NCBI GenBank assembly: GCA_934466455.1
Contig: CAKSLF010000004.1
Location: 1-64,000, forward strand
Length of the DNA stretch: 64,000 bases
Direction of reading: 5' to 3'
Source of the DNA: an uncultured Oscillospiraceae bacterium
Lineage (GTDB): Bacteria; Bacillota; Clostridia; Oscillospirales; Ruminococcaceae
Made by a program: the position numbers and the translations under genes. Of the stretch, positions 17,430 through 26,654 are shown one piece after another (position 1 is the stretch's first letter; each line of letters starts with the position of its first letter). The notes beneath the pieces are model-generated. The model made no database searches, was not told where the DNA came from, and worked only from the letters and a program-made list of their open reading frames with translations.

Positions 17430-17954
17430 TTATTTTTCGCCGTAAAGGGTCTTTTTAAGGGGCGGCAAAAGCTTTGGTACAACAAAGCCGAAAATCACCG
17501 CAATTATTATTCCGGAGATTATCCTCGGAATGATTTTTCCGAAGACATAGGCATAGCTGTAATATCCCCAGATTTTACTGTCCAGATACATTGCGGCGGT
17601 ATTAAGCGCAGTTACGGTAAGAGAGCTTATTATTGTTATGAGCACGGTTTTCCGTACTGTCATATCAAATTTACAGTGCTTTGCATATGCGCCGATAATA
17701 AGACCTCTTGCCCCCGCCGGAATTATCCACAAAACCGTTGTGGGCGTAAGCCCATAGGCATAAAGCTGGTTCAAAAAGCTTCCGCAAAGACCGATTATCA
17801 TTCCGTCCGTCGGACCGAAAAGCGCAGCTCCGACTATTATAGGAAGTGCGCCCACGGAAATGTTCATTCCCCCAAGGTTTATTGTAAGAAAGGTGCTCAT
17901 CACGGCGTACATTGCGATAAGTATTGCGTCCGTAACCATTCGTTTCGTGCTCAA
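17430..17954 (-). CDS. ECF transporter S component (folate-type)
   Basis: 174 residues, five to six hydrophobic helices. ISVGALPIIVGAALFGPTDGMIIGLCGSFLNQL (split: substrate helix, loop, next helix) matches the FolT-like S-component class. The start is probably TTG at 17954, preceded by AAAGGCGG at 8 nt; an ATG five codons in lacks such a site. It binds a vitamin and docks with a shared EcfA-A'-T module, none of which is in the window. It lies 33 bp after ychF. Substrate is inferred from family resemblance only. Confidence 0.75.
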   Translation of the reverse strand: MSTKRMVTDAILIAMYAVMSTFLTINLGGMNISVGALPIIVGAALFGPTDGMIIGLCGSFLNQLYAYGLTPTTVLWIIPAGARGLIIGAYAKHCKFDMTVRKTVLITIISSLTVTALNTAAMYLDSKIWGYYSYAYVFGKIIPRIISGIIIAVIFGFVVPKLLPPLKKTLYGEK

Positions 17955-17987
17955 AGGGGATTCCGCCTTTCGTGAGTTAGTAAAAAA

Positions 17988-19088
17988 TCAAACATTAAAG
18001 AGGAATACGACTACATCGCCGTCCTGCATAACATAGTCCTTGCCCTCGCTGTGCATAAGACCCTTTTCCTTTGCGGCGTTCCAAGAGCCGAGGGCAATAA
18101 GGTCGTCGTATTTTACGATTTCCGCACGGATAAAGCCTTTTTCAAAGTCGGAATGGATAACTCCGGCTGCCTGGGGAGCCTTTGTTCCCTTGCGTATGGT
18201 CCATGCCCTAACCTCTTTTTTGCCTGCGGTTAGGAAGCTCATAAGCCCAAGCAGGTCATAGCTTGCCTTTATCATACGGTCAAGCCCGGATTCCTCAAGC
18301 CCGATTTCCTCAAGGAATTCTTTCTTTTCCTCAAGGTCCATATCGGAAATATCCTCCTCAAATTTTGCGCAAACGGGCATTACTGCGGAATGCTCCTGCG
18401 CAGCGATCTCCTCAACGGCTTTTAGGTTCGGGTTGTTTTCTATTCCGTTAAGAAAATCGTCCTCGGACATATTTGCGGCATAGATTACCGGCTTTCCGGA
18501 AAGAAGCGGAACGGAGGCGATTATCTCTCTTTCGGCGTCGTCTGCGCATTGGAATGCACGGGCGGATTTTCCCTCCTCAAGGTGGGCTTTAAGGCGGTTC
18601 AAAAGCTCAAGCTCCTCGCCGAGAGAGCGGTTTCCTCCCTTATAATCCTTTTCGGTTTTTGCAATGCGGCGATCAAGCACCTCTATATCGGAGAAAATAA
18701 GCTCAAGGTTTATTACCTCAATATCCCTTGCGGAATTTACGCTTCCGTCAACATGGATTACATTTTCGTCCTCAAAGCAGCGGACAACATGAATAAGAGC
18801 GTCCACTTCCCGGATATTTGCAAGGAACTTGTTGCCAAGACCCTCGCCCTTTGCTGCGCCCTTAACAAGTCCGGCAATATCCACAAATTCAACCGTTGCG
18901 GGGGTGTATTTTTCCGGGTCGTATATTTTTGCAAGCTCGTCAAGGCGGTGGTCGGGAACAGCCACAACGCCGACATTCGGCTCTATTGTGCAGAAGGGAT
19001 AGTTTGCAGCCTGTGCGCCTGCGTTTGTTATTGCGTTAAAAAGCGTTGATTTTCCCACATTGGGAAGTCCGATCATACCAAGCTTCAT
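17988..19088 (-). CDS. ychF: Ribosome-binding ATPase YchF (OLA1)
   Basis: 366 residues from an ATG at 19088 (site AAGGACGG); upstream in-frame sequence belongs to repeats. G1 GLPNVGKST (7-15), G2/switch YPFCTIEPNVG, G3 FVDIAGLVKGA, and the NMSE in place of NKxD that marks the ATP-preferring OLA1 branch. A coiled-coil insert (about 130-200) and a C-terminal TGS domain with TIRKGTKAPQAAGVIH complete the family order. It associates with ribosomes and is linked to redox stress. Confidence 0.96.
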   Translation of the reverse strand: MKLGMIGLPNVGKSTLFNAITNAGAQAANYPFCTIEPNVGVVAVPDHRLDELAKIYDPEKYTPATVEFVDIAGLVKGAAKGEGLGNKFLANIREVDALIHVVRCFEDENVIHVDGSVNSARDIEVINLELIFSDIEVLDRRIAKTEKDYKGGNRSLGEELELLNRLKAHLEEGKSARAFQCADDAEREIIASVPLLSGKPVIYAANMSEDDFLNGIENNPNLKAVEEIAAQEHSAVMPVCAKFEEDISDMDLEEKKEFLEEIGLEESGLDRMIKASYDLLGLMSFLTAGKKEVRAWTIRKGTKAPQAAGVIHSDFEKGFIRAEIVKYDDLIALGSWNAAKEKGLMHSEGKDYVMQDGDVVVFLFNV

Positions 19089-19229
19089 AAAAAAGTCGCC
19101 GTCCTTTTTTGTTTTGATGAGGGCGGGGCGCATTGCGCCCTGCGCAAAGTAATACATACTAATTATATAGCAAATTGCAAATTTAACAAGAGCCTTTTGC
19201 AAAAAATTATCCGATTGTTCGGCGAGGGC

Positions 19230-19850
19230 GTGCGCTGCGCTTCTCGGTTTCCCTGTGTAAGACCCGCACCCCGCCGACTGCGGGCGAATCTCGGCTCTCT
19301 CGTGCGGGGTTCGCACCGCTCCGACGGAGGGCGAGCCTCGGCTCCCCTGTGCAAGGGGAGCTGGATTTTCGGCTTGTTTACAAGCCGAAAAGACTGAGGG
19401 GTTGTATCCCCCGACCGGGGATAGCGTTTGCACTTTTCGCAGTTTACCCCTTTTCTTTTGTAACCAAAAGAAAAGTCGTAAAGCGGTAAAAGAAAAGTTT
19501 TACAACCCCCACCCTCACGCTCCCGCGTGAGACTCCCCCTTGGAAAGGGGGAATAAACTCTCCACCGGATACAGGGTGCTTTCTAATCTCAACGCCGTCC
19601 CCGACGGGGACCCTAACGGCGTATTTTCAATATACCTGTTTCGCTCGGCTATCCTGACGGCTCGCAAGCTTTTCCGCACGGAGCAAAGCCGCTCTGTAAG
19701 GTAAGCGGTATATCACAACCCCCTCCGCCGCTGCGGCGGCACCTCCCCTAAAGGGGAGAAAGTCACACCGCTCCGGCTGCGGGGGAGCCGAAAAACGCTC
19801 CGCAAACCCTCGGTGCGAACCCCGCACAGGGGAGCCGAGAACGCACCGAT
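19230..19850. repeat. Three diverged copies of the two-hairpin repeat, two inverted
   Basis: Copy at 19338-19432 (plus): hairpin II is TTTTCGGCTTG/CAAGCCGAAAA. Copy at 19501-19551 (minus): hairpin I CCCCCTT/AAGGGGG, hairpin II CTCACGC/GCGTGAG. Copy at 19715-19763 (minus): hairpin I CTCCCC/GGGGAG, hairpin II CCGCCGC/GCGGCGG. All end in a G-run plus TTGT. Scraps with CTCCCCTGTG surround them. No gene is supported in 19089-19912. Confidence 0.75.
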
Positions 19851-19912
19851 TTCCGATGCAGTCACCGCAAAAGCAAAAAAAGCGGGTGCAAAGCAACCGC
19901 TCTCGAATAATA

Positions 19913-20665
19913 TTATTTCAAAATAAGCCCGACCGGACAATGGTCGCTGCCCATATACCGGGGATAAATAAGGCTGTCTTCTATTTTGTCACGCAGACGG
20001 TCGGAGCAAAGAAAATAATCTATGCGCCAACCCGCATTTTTCTCTCTTGCATGGAACATATAGCTCCACCAGCTGTATGCGCCCTCCTTGTCCGGATAAA
20101 GAGCACGAAAGCTGTCGCAAAATCCGGCGGAAAGCAGCTCCGTCATCTTTTCCCGCTCCTCATCGGTAAAGCCGGCGTTACCCCGGTTTGTTTTGTAGTT
20201 CTTCAGGTCGATCTCCTCATGAGCAACATTCATATCGCCGCAAACGATAACCGGCTTTGCTTTATCAAGGGAACAAAGATATTCCCGAAAGCTGTCCTCC
20301 CAATCCATACGGTAGTCAAGGCGTTCAAGCTCCCGTCGGGCGTTTGGCGTATAAACATCAACAAGGTAAAAATCCGGGTATTCAAGGGTGATGACCCTGC
20401 CCTCATGGTCGTGGCGTTCGATGTCGATTCCGTAGAAAACGGAAAGCGGCTCCCTCTTTGCAAAAATCGCCGTTCCGGAATATCCTTTTTTCTCCGCACT
20501 GTTCCAATACTGAAAATAGCCGGGAAGGTCAAGTTCTATCTGGTGGGGCTGAAGCTTTGTTTCCTGAAGGCAGAAAAAATCTGCGTCAAGCTCGTTAAAG
20601 CAATCCATAAACCCCTTGCCCATACAGGCACGAAGCCCGTTTACATTCCAGGAAACAAATTTCAT
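19913..20665 (-). CDS. exoA: Exodeoxyribonuclease III
   Basis: 250 residues from ATG 20665 with GGAGG upstream. EEP-fold AP endonuclease: SWNVNGLRA (5-13), LQETKLQ with the metal Glu near 34, YTPNA, GDMNVAH near 145-151 with Asp/Asn catalytic residues, RIDYFLCSD, and the final SDHCPVGL His. It cuts abasic sites and trims 3' ends. The gene begins 14 bp after the DUF1846 stop, suggesting an operon. Confidence 0.95.
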   Translation of the reverse strand: MKFVSWNVNGLRACMGKGFMDCFNELDADFFCLQETKLQPHQIELDLPGYFQYWNSAEKKGYSGTAIFAKREPLSVFYGIDIERHDHEGRVITLEYPDFYLVDVYTPNARRELERLDYRMDWEDSFREYLCSLDKAKPVIVCGDMNVAHEEIDLKNYKTNRGNAGFTDEEREKMTELLSAGFCDSFRALYPDKEGAYSWWSYMFHAREKNAGWRIDYFLCSDRLRDKIEDSLIYPRYMGSDHCPVGLILK

Positions 20666-20679
20666 CTTCCATCCTCCGT

Positions 20680-22167
20680 TCAGTTGCTGTGGTACAGTTT
20701 TTTTGTGCGGTACTGCGGTTCGCAGGTAAGGTTTATCCCAAGCTTTTTGAAGGTCTGCACATCGCCCTGAGAAAGTATTACGGTAGAGTGTGCTTCGCAC
20801 CCACGAAGCTGCGCAAGGCACGAGAGTGCCCTTGCCGCATTTTCATTGTTCGGTGCGCTTACCGCAAGGGCAAGCAGCGTTTCGTCAAGGTGGAGCCTTG
20901 CGTTATTATGCCCAAGATGGTTTTTTTTAAGCTCCTCCACCGGCACGATTACAACCGGGTTTATAAGCTTTATTCCGTCGTCTATTCCGGCGATCGCTTT
21001 AAGCGAATCAAGCAGAGCAGCGGAGGAGGAGCCGAGAAGAGAGCTTGTTTTTCCCGTAATAATTCTTCCGTCGGGAAGCTCGATCGCCGTTGCGGGCATT
21101 CCGGTTTCCGCCGCCTTTTCCTTTGCCGGAGCAACAACTCTTCTGTCGTCCGTTCCGACCTCGGCACGCTCCATAAGCAGCTCGCATTTAAGCATTGTGC
21201 TTTCGGCGCATTTTCCTTGGCGGTAGTCGCAGGCGGATTCAAAATACCGGCGGATGATCTCCGCCTTTGCGGCTTCTCTTACCGCTTCGTCGTCGCTTAT
21301 GCAAAAGCCCGCCATATTAACGCCCATATCCGTTGGGGATTTATATGGGCTTTCGCCGAGAATGGTTTCAAAAATCCTGTTGAGCACGGGAAAAACCTCT
21401 ATATCACGGTTATAGTTCACCGTGGTTTCTCCGTATGCCGCAAGGTGATAGTGGTCTATCATATTAACATCGTCAAGGTCGGCGGTAGCCGCCTCGTAAG
21501 CAAGGTTTACCGGGTGGGTAAGCGGAAGGTTCCAAATCGGGAAGGTTTCAAACTTTGCATAGCCCGCCTTTACTCCCCGCTTGTTCTCATGAAAAAGCTG
21601 GGAAAGGCAGGTTGCCATTTTTCCGCTTCCCGGACCGGGAGCGGTTACCACAACAAGCGGGCGGGTCGTTTCGATATATTCGTTTCTGCCAAAGCCCTCG
21701 TCGCTTACTATATGGTTTACATCAACCGGGTATCCCGCAATCGGATAATGGAGGTAGGTTTTTACCCCAAGCCCATAAAGGCGGGTCCTAAAGGCGTCCG
21801 CCGCCCTCTGTCCCGAATATTGGGTGATTACAACGCTTCCCACATAAAGCCCCATTGCGGTAAATGCGTCAACAAGGCGCATTACCTCAAGATCGTAGGT
21901 TATTCCGAGATCGCCCCGAACTTTGTTTTTCTCAATGTCGCCCGCATTTATCGCAATAACTATTTCTGCGCTGTCCTTCATTTTTTCAAGAAGGCGGACC
22001 TTTGCGTCCGGCGCAAAGCCCGGAAGTACCCTTGAGGCATGAAAGTCGTCAAAAAGCTTTCCGCCGAATTCAAGATAGAGCTTTCCGCCGAAGTGGCTTA
22101 TGCGCTCCTCGATTTTTTCGGACTGCATCTTAAAGTATTTTGCGCTGTCAAAGCCTGTTTTCCGCAT
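20680..22167 (-). CDS. DUF1846 family protein
   Basis: 495 residues, typical for the family. The N-terminal part has FDSAKYFKMQSEKI and EFGGKLFDDFHASRVLPGF; a P-loop-like TAPGPGSGKMATCLSQL lies near 173-189, and DYRQGKCAESTML sits in the C-terminal half. The family is conserved in Firmicutes and has solved structures but no agreed function; a nucleotide-dependent enzyme is plausible from the glycine-rich loop. The downstream partner here is exodeoxyribonuclease III. Confidence 0.9.
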   Translation of the reverse strand: MRKTGFDSAKYFKMQSEKIEERISHFGGKLYLEFGGKLFDDFHASRVLPGFAPDAKVRLLEKMKDSAEIVIAINAGDIEKNKVRGDLGITYDLEVMRLVDAFTAMGLYVGSVVITQYSGQRAADAFRTRLYGLGVKTYLHYPIAGYPVDVNHIVSDEGFGRNEYIETTRPLVVVTAPGPGSGKMATCLSQLFHENKRGVKAGYAKFETFPIWNLPLTHPVNLAYEAATADLDDVNMIDHYHLAAYGETTVNYNRDIEVFPVLNRIFETILGESPYKSPTDMGVNMAGFCISDDEAVREAAKAEIIRRYFESACDYRQGKCAESTMLKCELLMERAEVGTDDRRVVAPAKEKAAETGMPATAIELPDGRIITGKTSSLLGSSSAALLDSLKAIAGIDDGIKLINPVVIVPVEELKKNHLGHNNARLHLDETLLALAVSAPNNENAARALSCLAQLRGCEAHSTVILSQGDVQTFKKLGINLTCEPQYRTKKLYHSN

Positions 22168-22376
22168 ATTATTTCCCTGCCCCGCTAACCGAAATTATTA
22201 AAAAAACTATTTTTTATTATAGCTTATTTCCAAACCCTAAATCAAGCTGTTTTGCGCAATATATCAAACTTTGCCGAAAAAAGCACAGCCTCCGTGAAGA
22301 CCGCCGCAGCCGCAGAGCGGCGGCAAAGCCCCCCGTTTTTCACCGCCGAGGGGAAAAGCCGGTATCTTTTGCTTTA

Positions 22377-22709
22377 TCAAAGCTCCGTATATTTTGCCTT
22401 GTTGTTATATGCCTTTTCCACCGGGTATTTTTCCTCATTGCGCTTTATCTTTGCAAGCACAATTTCGTCAAGGTCAAGCCCGCAGGCGTCCGCCATAAGT
22501 ATGCAGTAATTCACCACATCCGCAAGCTCCTCTTTTATCTTGTCGGTTTTCTCCCTGCATTCCGTATCCGCCCCGCTCCACTGAAAAACCTCAAGCAGCT
22601 CCGCCGCCTCAAGGCTTATTGAGATTGCAAGGTCCTTTGGATTATGGAACTGCCGCCAGTTGCGGTCGTCACGGAATTTAAGCACCTTATCAATGGTTTC
22701 CCGAGTCAT
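22377..22709 (-). CDS. MazG-like nucleotide pyrophosphohydrolase
   Basis: 110 residues, all-alpha NTP pyrophosphatase. FRDDRNWRQFHNPKDLAISISLEAAELLEVFQW (first helices with the E-x-x-E metal site; quoted in two parts: FRDDRNWRQFHNPKDLA and EAAELLEVFQW) and KEELADVVNYCI supply the metal-binding acidic residues. It likely hydrolyses non-canonical or excess (d)NTPs, as RS21-C6-like house-cleaning enzymes do. ATG start with GGAGG nearby. Monocistronic. Confidence 0.88.
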   Translation of the reverse strand: MTRETIDKVLKFRDDRNWRQFHNPKDLAISISLEAAELLEVFQWSGADTECREKTDKIKEELADVVNYCILMADACGLDLDEIVLAKIKRNEEKYPVEKAYNNKAKYTEL

Positions 22710-22971
22710 AAAAAATCCTCCGAAAAAAATATTTCTCTTTTGATTTTACCACAGCGGCATAAAAAAATAAAGCATACCGCAAATTCTGCAATTCTCACAA
22801 ATAAAAACCGCAAAATTGTGTTTGTTTTTATGCAAAAAAGCCGATTGCCGCTTTTTTACGCTTTTTCTTCAAAAAAATCTGCGTCAAAAGCGAAAAAAAG
22901 CGGCTTTTGCTGCCCCTGATTTTGCGGCAGTTTTACCAAAACACAAAATTTTTTCTTCCTGCCGCAAAAAT

Positions 22972-23000
22972 TTGCGAAGCTTTGCTTCGCCGTCTATAAT
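22972..23000 (+). promoter_or_regulatory. Promoter with an inverted repeat in its spacer
   Basis: TTGCGA (22972-22977), 17-nt spacer, TATAAT (22995-23000). The spacer holds GCGAAGC/GCTTCGC (22974-22980 with 22984-22990), a perfect 7-bp inverted repeat that could be an operator. Serves the ECF S component at 23034. Confidence 0.6.
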
Positions 23001-23033
23001 GTACCTGTAATTCAAAAAAGGAGCCAAAGCCTT

Positions 23034-23585
23034 ATGAAAAAATTTTCCGTCAGTGACCTTGCGGAAATCGGCGTTCTTGCCGCCCTTGTTTTTGTTGCGA
23101 CATATTTTCTTAAAATAGGACCGATTGCAACCCCCGCCGGCCCCACCATGCTTAAAACCGGCAACGCCGTCTGTCTTCTCGGCGCAATGCTTTTCGGAAA
23201 AACAAAGGGCGGTCTTGCCGCAGGAATAGGCTCCATGCTCTATGACCTTACCGACCCGGCTTTTACCGCAAGTGCGCCTTTTACCTTTGCGTTTTTCTTT
23301 GTTATGGCGTTTGTCTGCGGCGCAATCTCGTATGCGGGCGGAAAAAACGGTCTTGACACAAAGCAAAACCTCCTCGGCGCCGTTTGCGGTGCGGCGTCCT
23401 ATATAGTCCTTTCCATAGGAAAATCGTTTATCGTTCTTATCCTTGGCGGAAGCGACGCCGCAGCAGCCGCAGCCGCCTGCGGAACAAAGCTGCTCACCTC
23501 CGGGATAAATGCGGCTTTTGCCGTGGCGGTTTCCGTTTTGCTTGCGCCTGCGTTCAAAAAAGCTCTTTCCAAAGTGTATAAATAA
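23034..23585 (+). CDS. ECF transporter S component, unknown vitamin
   Basis: 183 residues. Six hydrophobic segments; the N-terminal KKFSVSDLAEIGVLAALVFVATYF and GPTMLKTGNAVCLLGAMLFG with the next AAGIGSMLYDLTDP are typical S-component features. The terminal SKVYK is basic, as expected for a cytoplasmic tail. The substrate is not evident. AAAGGAG lies 10 nt before the ATG; its promoter carries a potential operator. Monocistronic. Confidence 0.8.
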   Translation: MKKFSVSDLAEIGVLAALVFVATYFLKIGPIATPAGPTMLKTGNAVCLLGAMLFGKTKGGLAAGIGSMLYDLTDPAFTASAPFTFAFFFVMAFVCGAISYAGGKNGLDTKQNLLGAVCGAASYIVLSIGKSFIVLILGGSDAAAAAAACGTKLLTSGINAAFAVAVSVLLAPAFKKALSKVYK

Positions 23586-23836
23586 CGCAGGATTTTACAA
23601 ATTGTTTTAGAATACGACACACATCTTTCCTTTCCCCAAAAGGGCGGCGGACGGCTTTTGCTTATGCAGAAAACCGTCCGCCGTTCCTTTTTTGCGCTTT
23701 TTCTTTGCGTATCGTATAAATTCGATAAAATCATACACAGGGTTATAGTTTTCTTTAGGTTCTGTTCCCGCTTAGGAATTTTTTTCTCCGCCGCCGCATA
23801 GCCTGTACAAAGGAAAACAAAAAGGACGGATTTTTT

Positions 23837-24877
23837 ATGAAAACAAGAGCACTTATTTTTGCCGTAACCCTTACCGCAATGTTTTTTATTCCGATGACTG
23901 CGCTTCCGGAGGGGGCTTTGCCCGGAAAAGCCGAAGAAAAAAAACGCTTTTCCCAAAGCGAAAGCTCCTTAGAGCACAGCGTGCAAAGCTCCGAGGAAAA
24001 CCAAAACCCCTCCGCAAGCGAAGATACCTTTGCGGAACAGAGCTTTCGCATATACGACCTTTCAAAAAAAGAGATATATACCGTTTCCGCCGCCGATTTT
24101 GTCCGCGGCGCAATAGCTGCGGAAATGGGTGCGGATTTTGAATACGAGGCACTTGTTGCCCAAGGGCGGGCTGCTTTTTCCTGCGCCCTGTACCAAAAAA
24201 ACGCCCATTCCGCCGCCGACTACGACTTTTCCGCAGACCCGGAAAACCGCTATATGTTCCTTTGGGAGGAACAGGCAAGGGAGATTTACGGCGATTCCTT
24301 TGATGAAAAATGGGAAAAGATTACCCTTGCCGCAGAGGAAGCGGCGGAGCTTGTCATTACATATAACGGCGAGCCGGCGATGACGGTCTATCACGCCGCC
24401 AGTGCGGGCACAACCCAAAGCGCAGCCGACCTTTGGGGCGGCGAGGTCCCCTATCTTACGGAGGTGGACAGCCATTGGGATACGGAATACGACGGCTTTT
24501 CCTCAACCGCCGCCCGCCCGAAGGACGAGGTTATGGAAAGCCTGAATTCCTTTGGAGCAAAGCTTTCCGGCGGTGCTCCGGAGCAATGGTTCGAGGGCGG
24601 CGAATACACCGCCGGCGGATACTTAAAGCGCATAGAAATCGGTGCGGCAACCTTTTCCGGAACAAAGCTGCGTGCGCTTTTTGGGCTGCGCTCCTCCGCC
24701 TTTACCGTAAAGTATGAAAACGGTGAATTTGTCTTTACCGTCCACGGCTACGGTCACGGCGTCGGAATGTCCCAAATCGGCGCAAACGCAATGGCAAAGG
24801 AGGGCTTTTCCGCCGAGGAGATTCTTGCACATTACTACCCCGGAACGGAGCTTTCCCCGGCGGAAAAGGTGCAATAA
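23837..24877 (+). CDS. SpoIID/LytB-domain protein
   Basis: 346 residues: signal/anchor segment at 5-23, a Ser/Glu-rich low-complexity linker at about 32-66, then the SpoIID domain. The presumed catalytic glutamate is in AAEMGADFEYEALVAQGRAA near 95; YHAASAGTTQSA, DSHWDTEY and the closing HGYGHGVGMSQIGANAMA are family hallmarks. SpoIID cleaves glycan strands lacking stem peptides. The usual SpoIID neighbours (SpoIIQ, SpoIIID, MurA) are absent, so a vegetative wall role is as likely as sporulation. A second SpoIID domain occurs in the fusion at 31661. Confidence 0.88.
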   Translation: MKTRALIFAVTLTAMFFIPMTALPEGALPGKAEEKKRFSQSESSLEHSVQSSEENQNPSASEDTFAEQSFRIYDLSKKEIYTVSAADFVRGAIAAEMGADFEYEALVAQGRAAFSCALYQKNAHSAADYDFSADPENRYMFLWEEQAREIYGDSFDEKWEKITLAAEEAAELVITYNGEPAMTVYHAASAGTTQSAADLWGGEVPYLTEVDSHWDTEYDGFSSTAARPKDEVMESLNSFGAKLSGGAPEQWFEGGEYTAGGYLKRIEIGAATFSGTKLRALFGLRSSAFTVKYENGEFVFTVHGYGHGVGMSQIGANAMAKEGFSAEEILAHYYPGTELSPAEKVQ

Positions 24878-24996
24878 GCGGCTGCGGTTTTTTTCCGCCG
24901 CACCGCAAACACAGGGTTCGGCTGCGCCGAACCCCCTCGCTGTAAAAAAGCCAAAGGACGGTTCTTTAATAAGTTATTAACTTTATAATAAAAATG

Positions 24997-25025
24997 GTGA
25001 CAAAACGGCGAAAAAGGGGTATAAT
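24997..25025 (+). promoter_or_regulatory. Promoter of lipoprotein gene
   Basis: GTGACA (24997-25002), 17-nt spacer, TATAAT (25020-25025); ATG follows at 25068. Confidence 0.55.
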
Positions 25026-25067
25026 TATTTCCGAACACGAAAATCCTAATTTTCGGGAGGAATAAAG

Positions 25068-25820
25068 ATGCAAAAAAAACTGCTTGCCGTTCTTCTGTGT
25101 GTTGGGCTGCTGCTTGGGCTTTCCGGCTGCTCCGGCGCAGAAAGCGTCGGTTCGTGGCTTGATAAAATAACCGAGGGCGCAAAGGACATTATCCCAAACG
25201 ATGTTGAGCTTATCCTCGGGCAGCTTGCCGGAAAAGAAGCTCCCCAGGAGGAGCACGACATAATCTTTTCCCAAGGCTATGTCAATATGCTTAAAAGCGA
25301 CAGCTACCATATAGTTTACACCCTTTCCGACGGAACCGAGGTCCAGCTCGGATACAACGGAGTCCGCAGCGGCTCCTCTTATCCGGAACCGGATGAGCTT
25401 AAAAACACCGAGCCGCAGTATGACGACGAGGGCAACGAAATTGAGCCGGAAATCCCCTGCGAACACATCGTTCTCTCCGACGGGACCTATTACTATGTTG
25501 ACGATGCGCAAAAAAAGCTCTTTACGGTCAACCCCGCAAATTACAAGGCTGTTCCTTTCCTTATTTCAGTAGAGGGCATTGCCTTCGACAATGCGGGCGA
25601 TACGGAATTTGAGGGGAAAAATTGCCGCTTTGAAAAATACACCACCGAAAGCGGAAGCATCACCTTTTATTACGAAAACGCCGTGCTTTTCGCCATGACC
25701 GTCGAGCAGGGCGAAGCCCATACCCTTTCCAACATAATTTCATTCAACAAATACCTTGATTCAACCCTTGTTACCCTGCCCTCCTCCTATCAGGTGGTGC
25801 AGTATTGGACGGGCGAATAA
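25068..25820 (+). CDS. Lipoprotein of unknown function
   Basis: 250 residues. Type II signal peptide with lipobox LSGC (Cys21), then an acidic segment and a mostly beta body with repeated patterns such as GTYYYVDDAQKKLFTVNP and SGSITFYYENAVLFAMTVEQG. The body resembles LolA/LppX-like outer sheets only loosely, so no family is claimed. AGGAGGAATAAAG precedes the ATG. Monocistronic, ending in a strong terminator that is itself duplicated 245 bp downstream. Confidence 0.75.
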   Translation: MQKKLLAVLLCVGLLLGLSGCSGAESVGSWLDKITEGAKDIIPNDVELILGQLAGKEAPQEEHDIIFSQGYVNMLKSDSYHIVYTLSDGTEVQLGYNGVRSGSSYPEPDELKNTEPQYDDEGNEIEPEIPCEHIVLSDGTYYYVDDAQKKLFTVNPANYKAVPFLISVEGIAFDNAGDTEFEGKNCRFEKYTTESGSITFYYENAVLFAMTVEQGEAHTLSNIISFNKYLDSTLVTLPSSYQVVQYWTGE

Positions 25821-25833
25821 TCACAAGCCCCCT

Positions 25834-25862
25834 GCGGCGGACCTTTTGTCCGCCGCTTTTTG
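25834..25862 (+). terminator. Terminator of the lipoprotein gene (copy 1)
   Basis: GCGGCGGA (25834-25841) pairs with TCCGCCGC (25849-25856), then TTTTT. The same hairpin recurs at 26079. Confidence 0.85.
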
Positions 25863-26073
25863 TTTGCGCAAAACAAAAAAATCCGGCTGCGGGCGGCTTT
25901 GCCTGCGCCCGCCTTTTTCCTTGCGTAAAGTGCTTTCCCGCTAAGTCGAAATCTGCTTTTGCCTTTTTCGGCTCGCCGCCGGGCTGCCTTTGCATTCGCC
26001 CGCAAGCATATCCGAGCAGCCGATATGCAGACTGCAAGCTGCGGAAAACCGGCGCACCGAAAAAACATATGCT

Positions 26074-26107
26074 CCCCTGCGGCGGACCATTTGTCCGCCG
26101 CTTTTTT
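26074..26107 (+). terminator. Second copy of the same terminator hairpin
   Basis: CCCCTGCGGCGGACC then ATTTG then TCCGCCGC and six T; it differs from copy 1 by one loop base. The 210 bp between the two copies show no gene I can support. Confidence 0.8.
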
Positions 26108-26157
26108 AATGAAAAGAGCACCGCAAAAAATTTTTTCGCAAAATTTTCTTAAAACTA

Positions 26158-26203
26158 TTGACAACACATTCATTTTCACATATACTATATCACATGTGTG
26201 AAA
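26158..26203 (+). promoter_or_regulatory. Strong promoter with a symmetric operator
   Basis: TTGACA (26158-26163), 17-nt spacer, TATACT (26181-26186). TTTCACA (26174-26180) and TGTGAAA (26197-26203) form an inverted repeat that brackets the -10 box. Confidence 0.65.
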
Positions 26204-26238
26204 CCAGAAGCTTAAAAATACACAAAAGGAGTATTTGT

Positions 26239-26649
26239 ATGAAAGCCACTTATAACGATTTTCTTGCCGCAAACCAAAACTGCTCAAAATTTGCCTCTAA
26301 CAAAGACGCCATGGCAATTTTTGATTTTCTTAACTGCGACGATAATATCATAAAGATGATTGATTATTGCGAAATGGGAAAAACCGCACTTTCCGCCTGC
26401 GTTTCGGAGCTTGAAGCATTTGCGGATAATCTTCCGCAATCCTCTTTTGATTTAACCGACGGATTTACCCGCACCGTGATCGGGCGTATGATTAAGGCTG
26501 TTTTGGAGCCTTTCGGCTACCGTCCTACGGTTCAAAAGGCTTTTCCGAAAAACTGTAATGTAAAATATTTTTCCTCCGCCTCATGTTACAGCCTAACGGG
26601 CCCCGCCACTATGAAAATCGCAAAATATGTTGCGGAAATACAGGGGTGA
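26239..26649 (+). CDS. Hypothetical protein
   Basis: 136 residues from ATG 26239 (AAAGGAG, 7 nt spacing). Predominantly helical, with five cysteines and no hydrophobic segment: cytoplasmic. Segments such as AMAIFDFLNCDDNIIKMIDYC and GFTRTVIGRMIKAVLEPFGY look like a small helical bundle; the C-terminus (KYFSSASCYSLTGPATMKIAKY) is distinctive. I recognise no family. It is followed 5 bp later by the PH-like gene, so the pair is one operon under a regulated promoter. Confidence 0.7.
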   Translation: MKATYNDFLAANQNCSKFASNKDAMAIFDFLNCDDNIIKMIDYCEMGKTALSACVSELEAFADNLPQSSFDLTDGFTRTVIGRMIKAVLEPFGYRPTVQKAFPKNCNVKYFSSASCYSLTGPATMKIAKYVAEIQG

Positions 26650-26654
26650 AAAGC

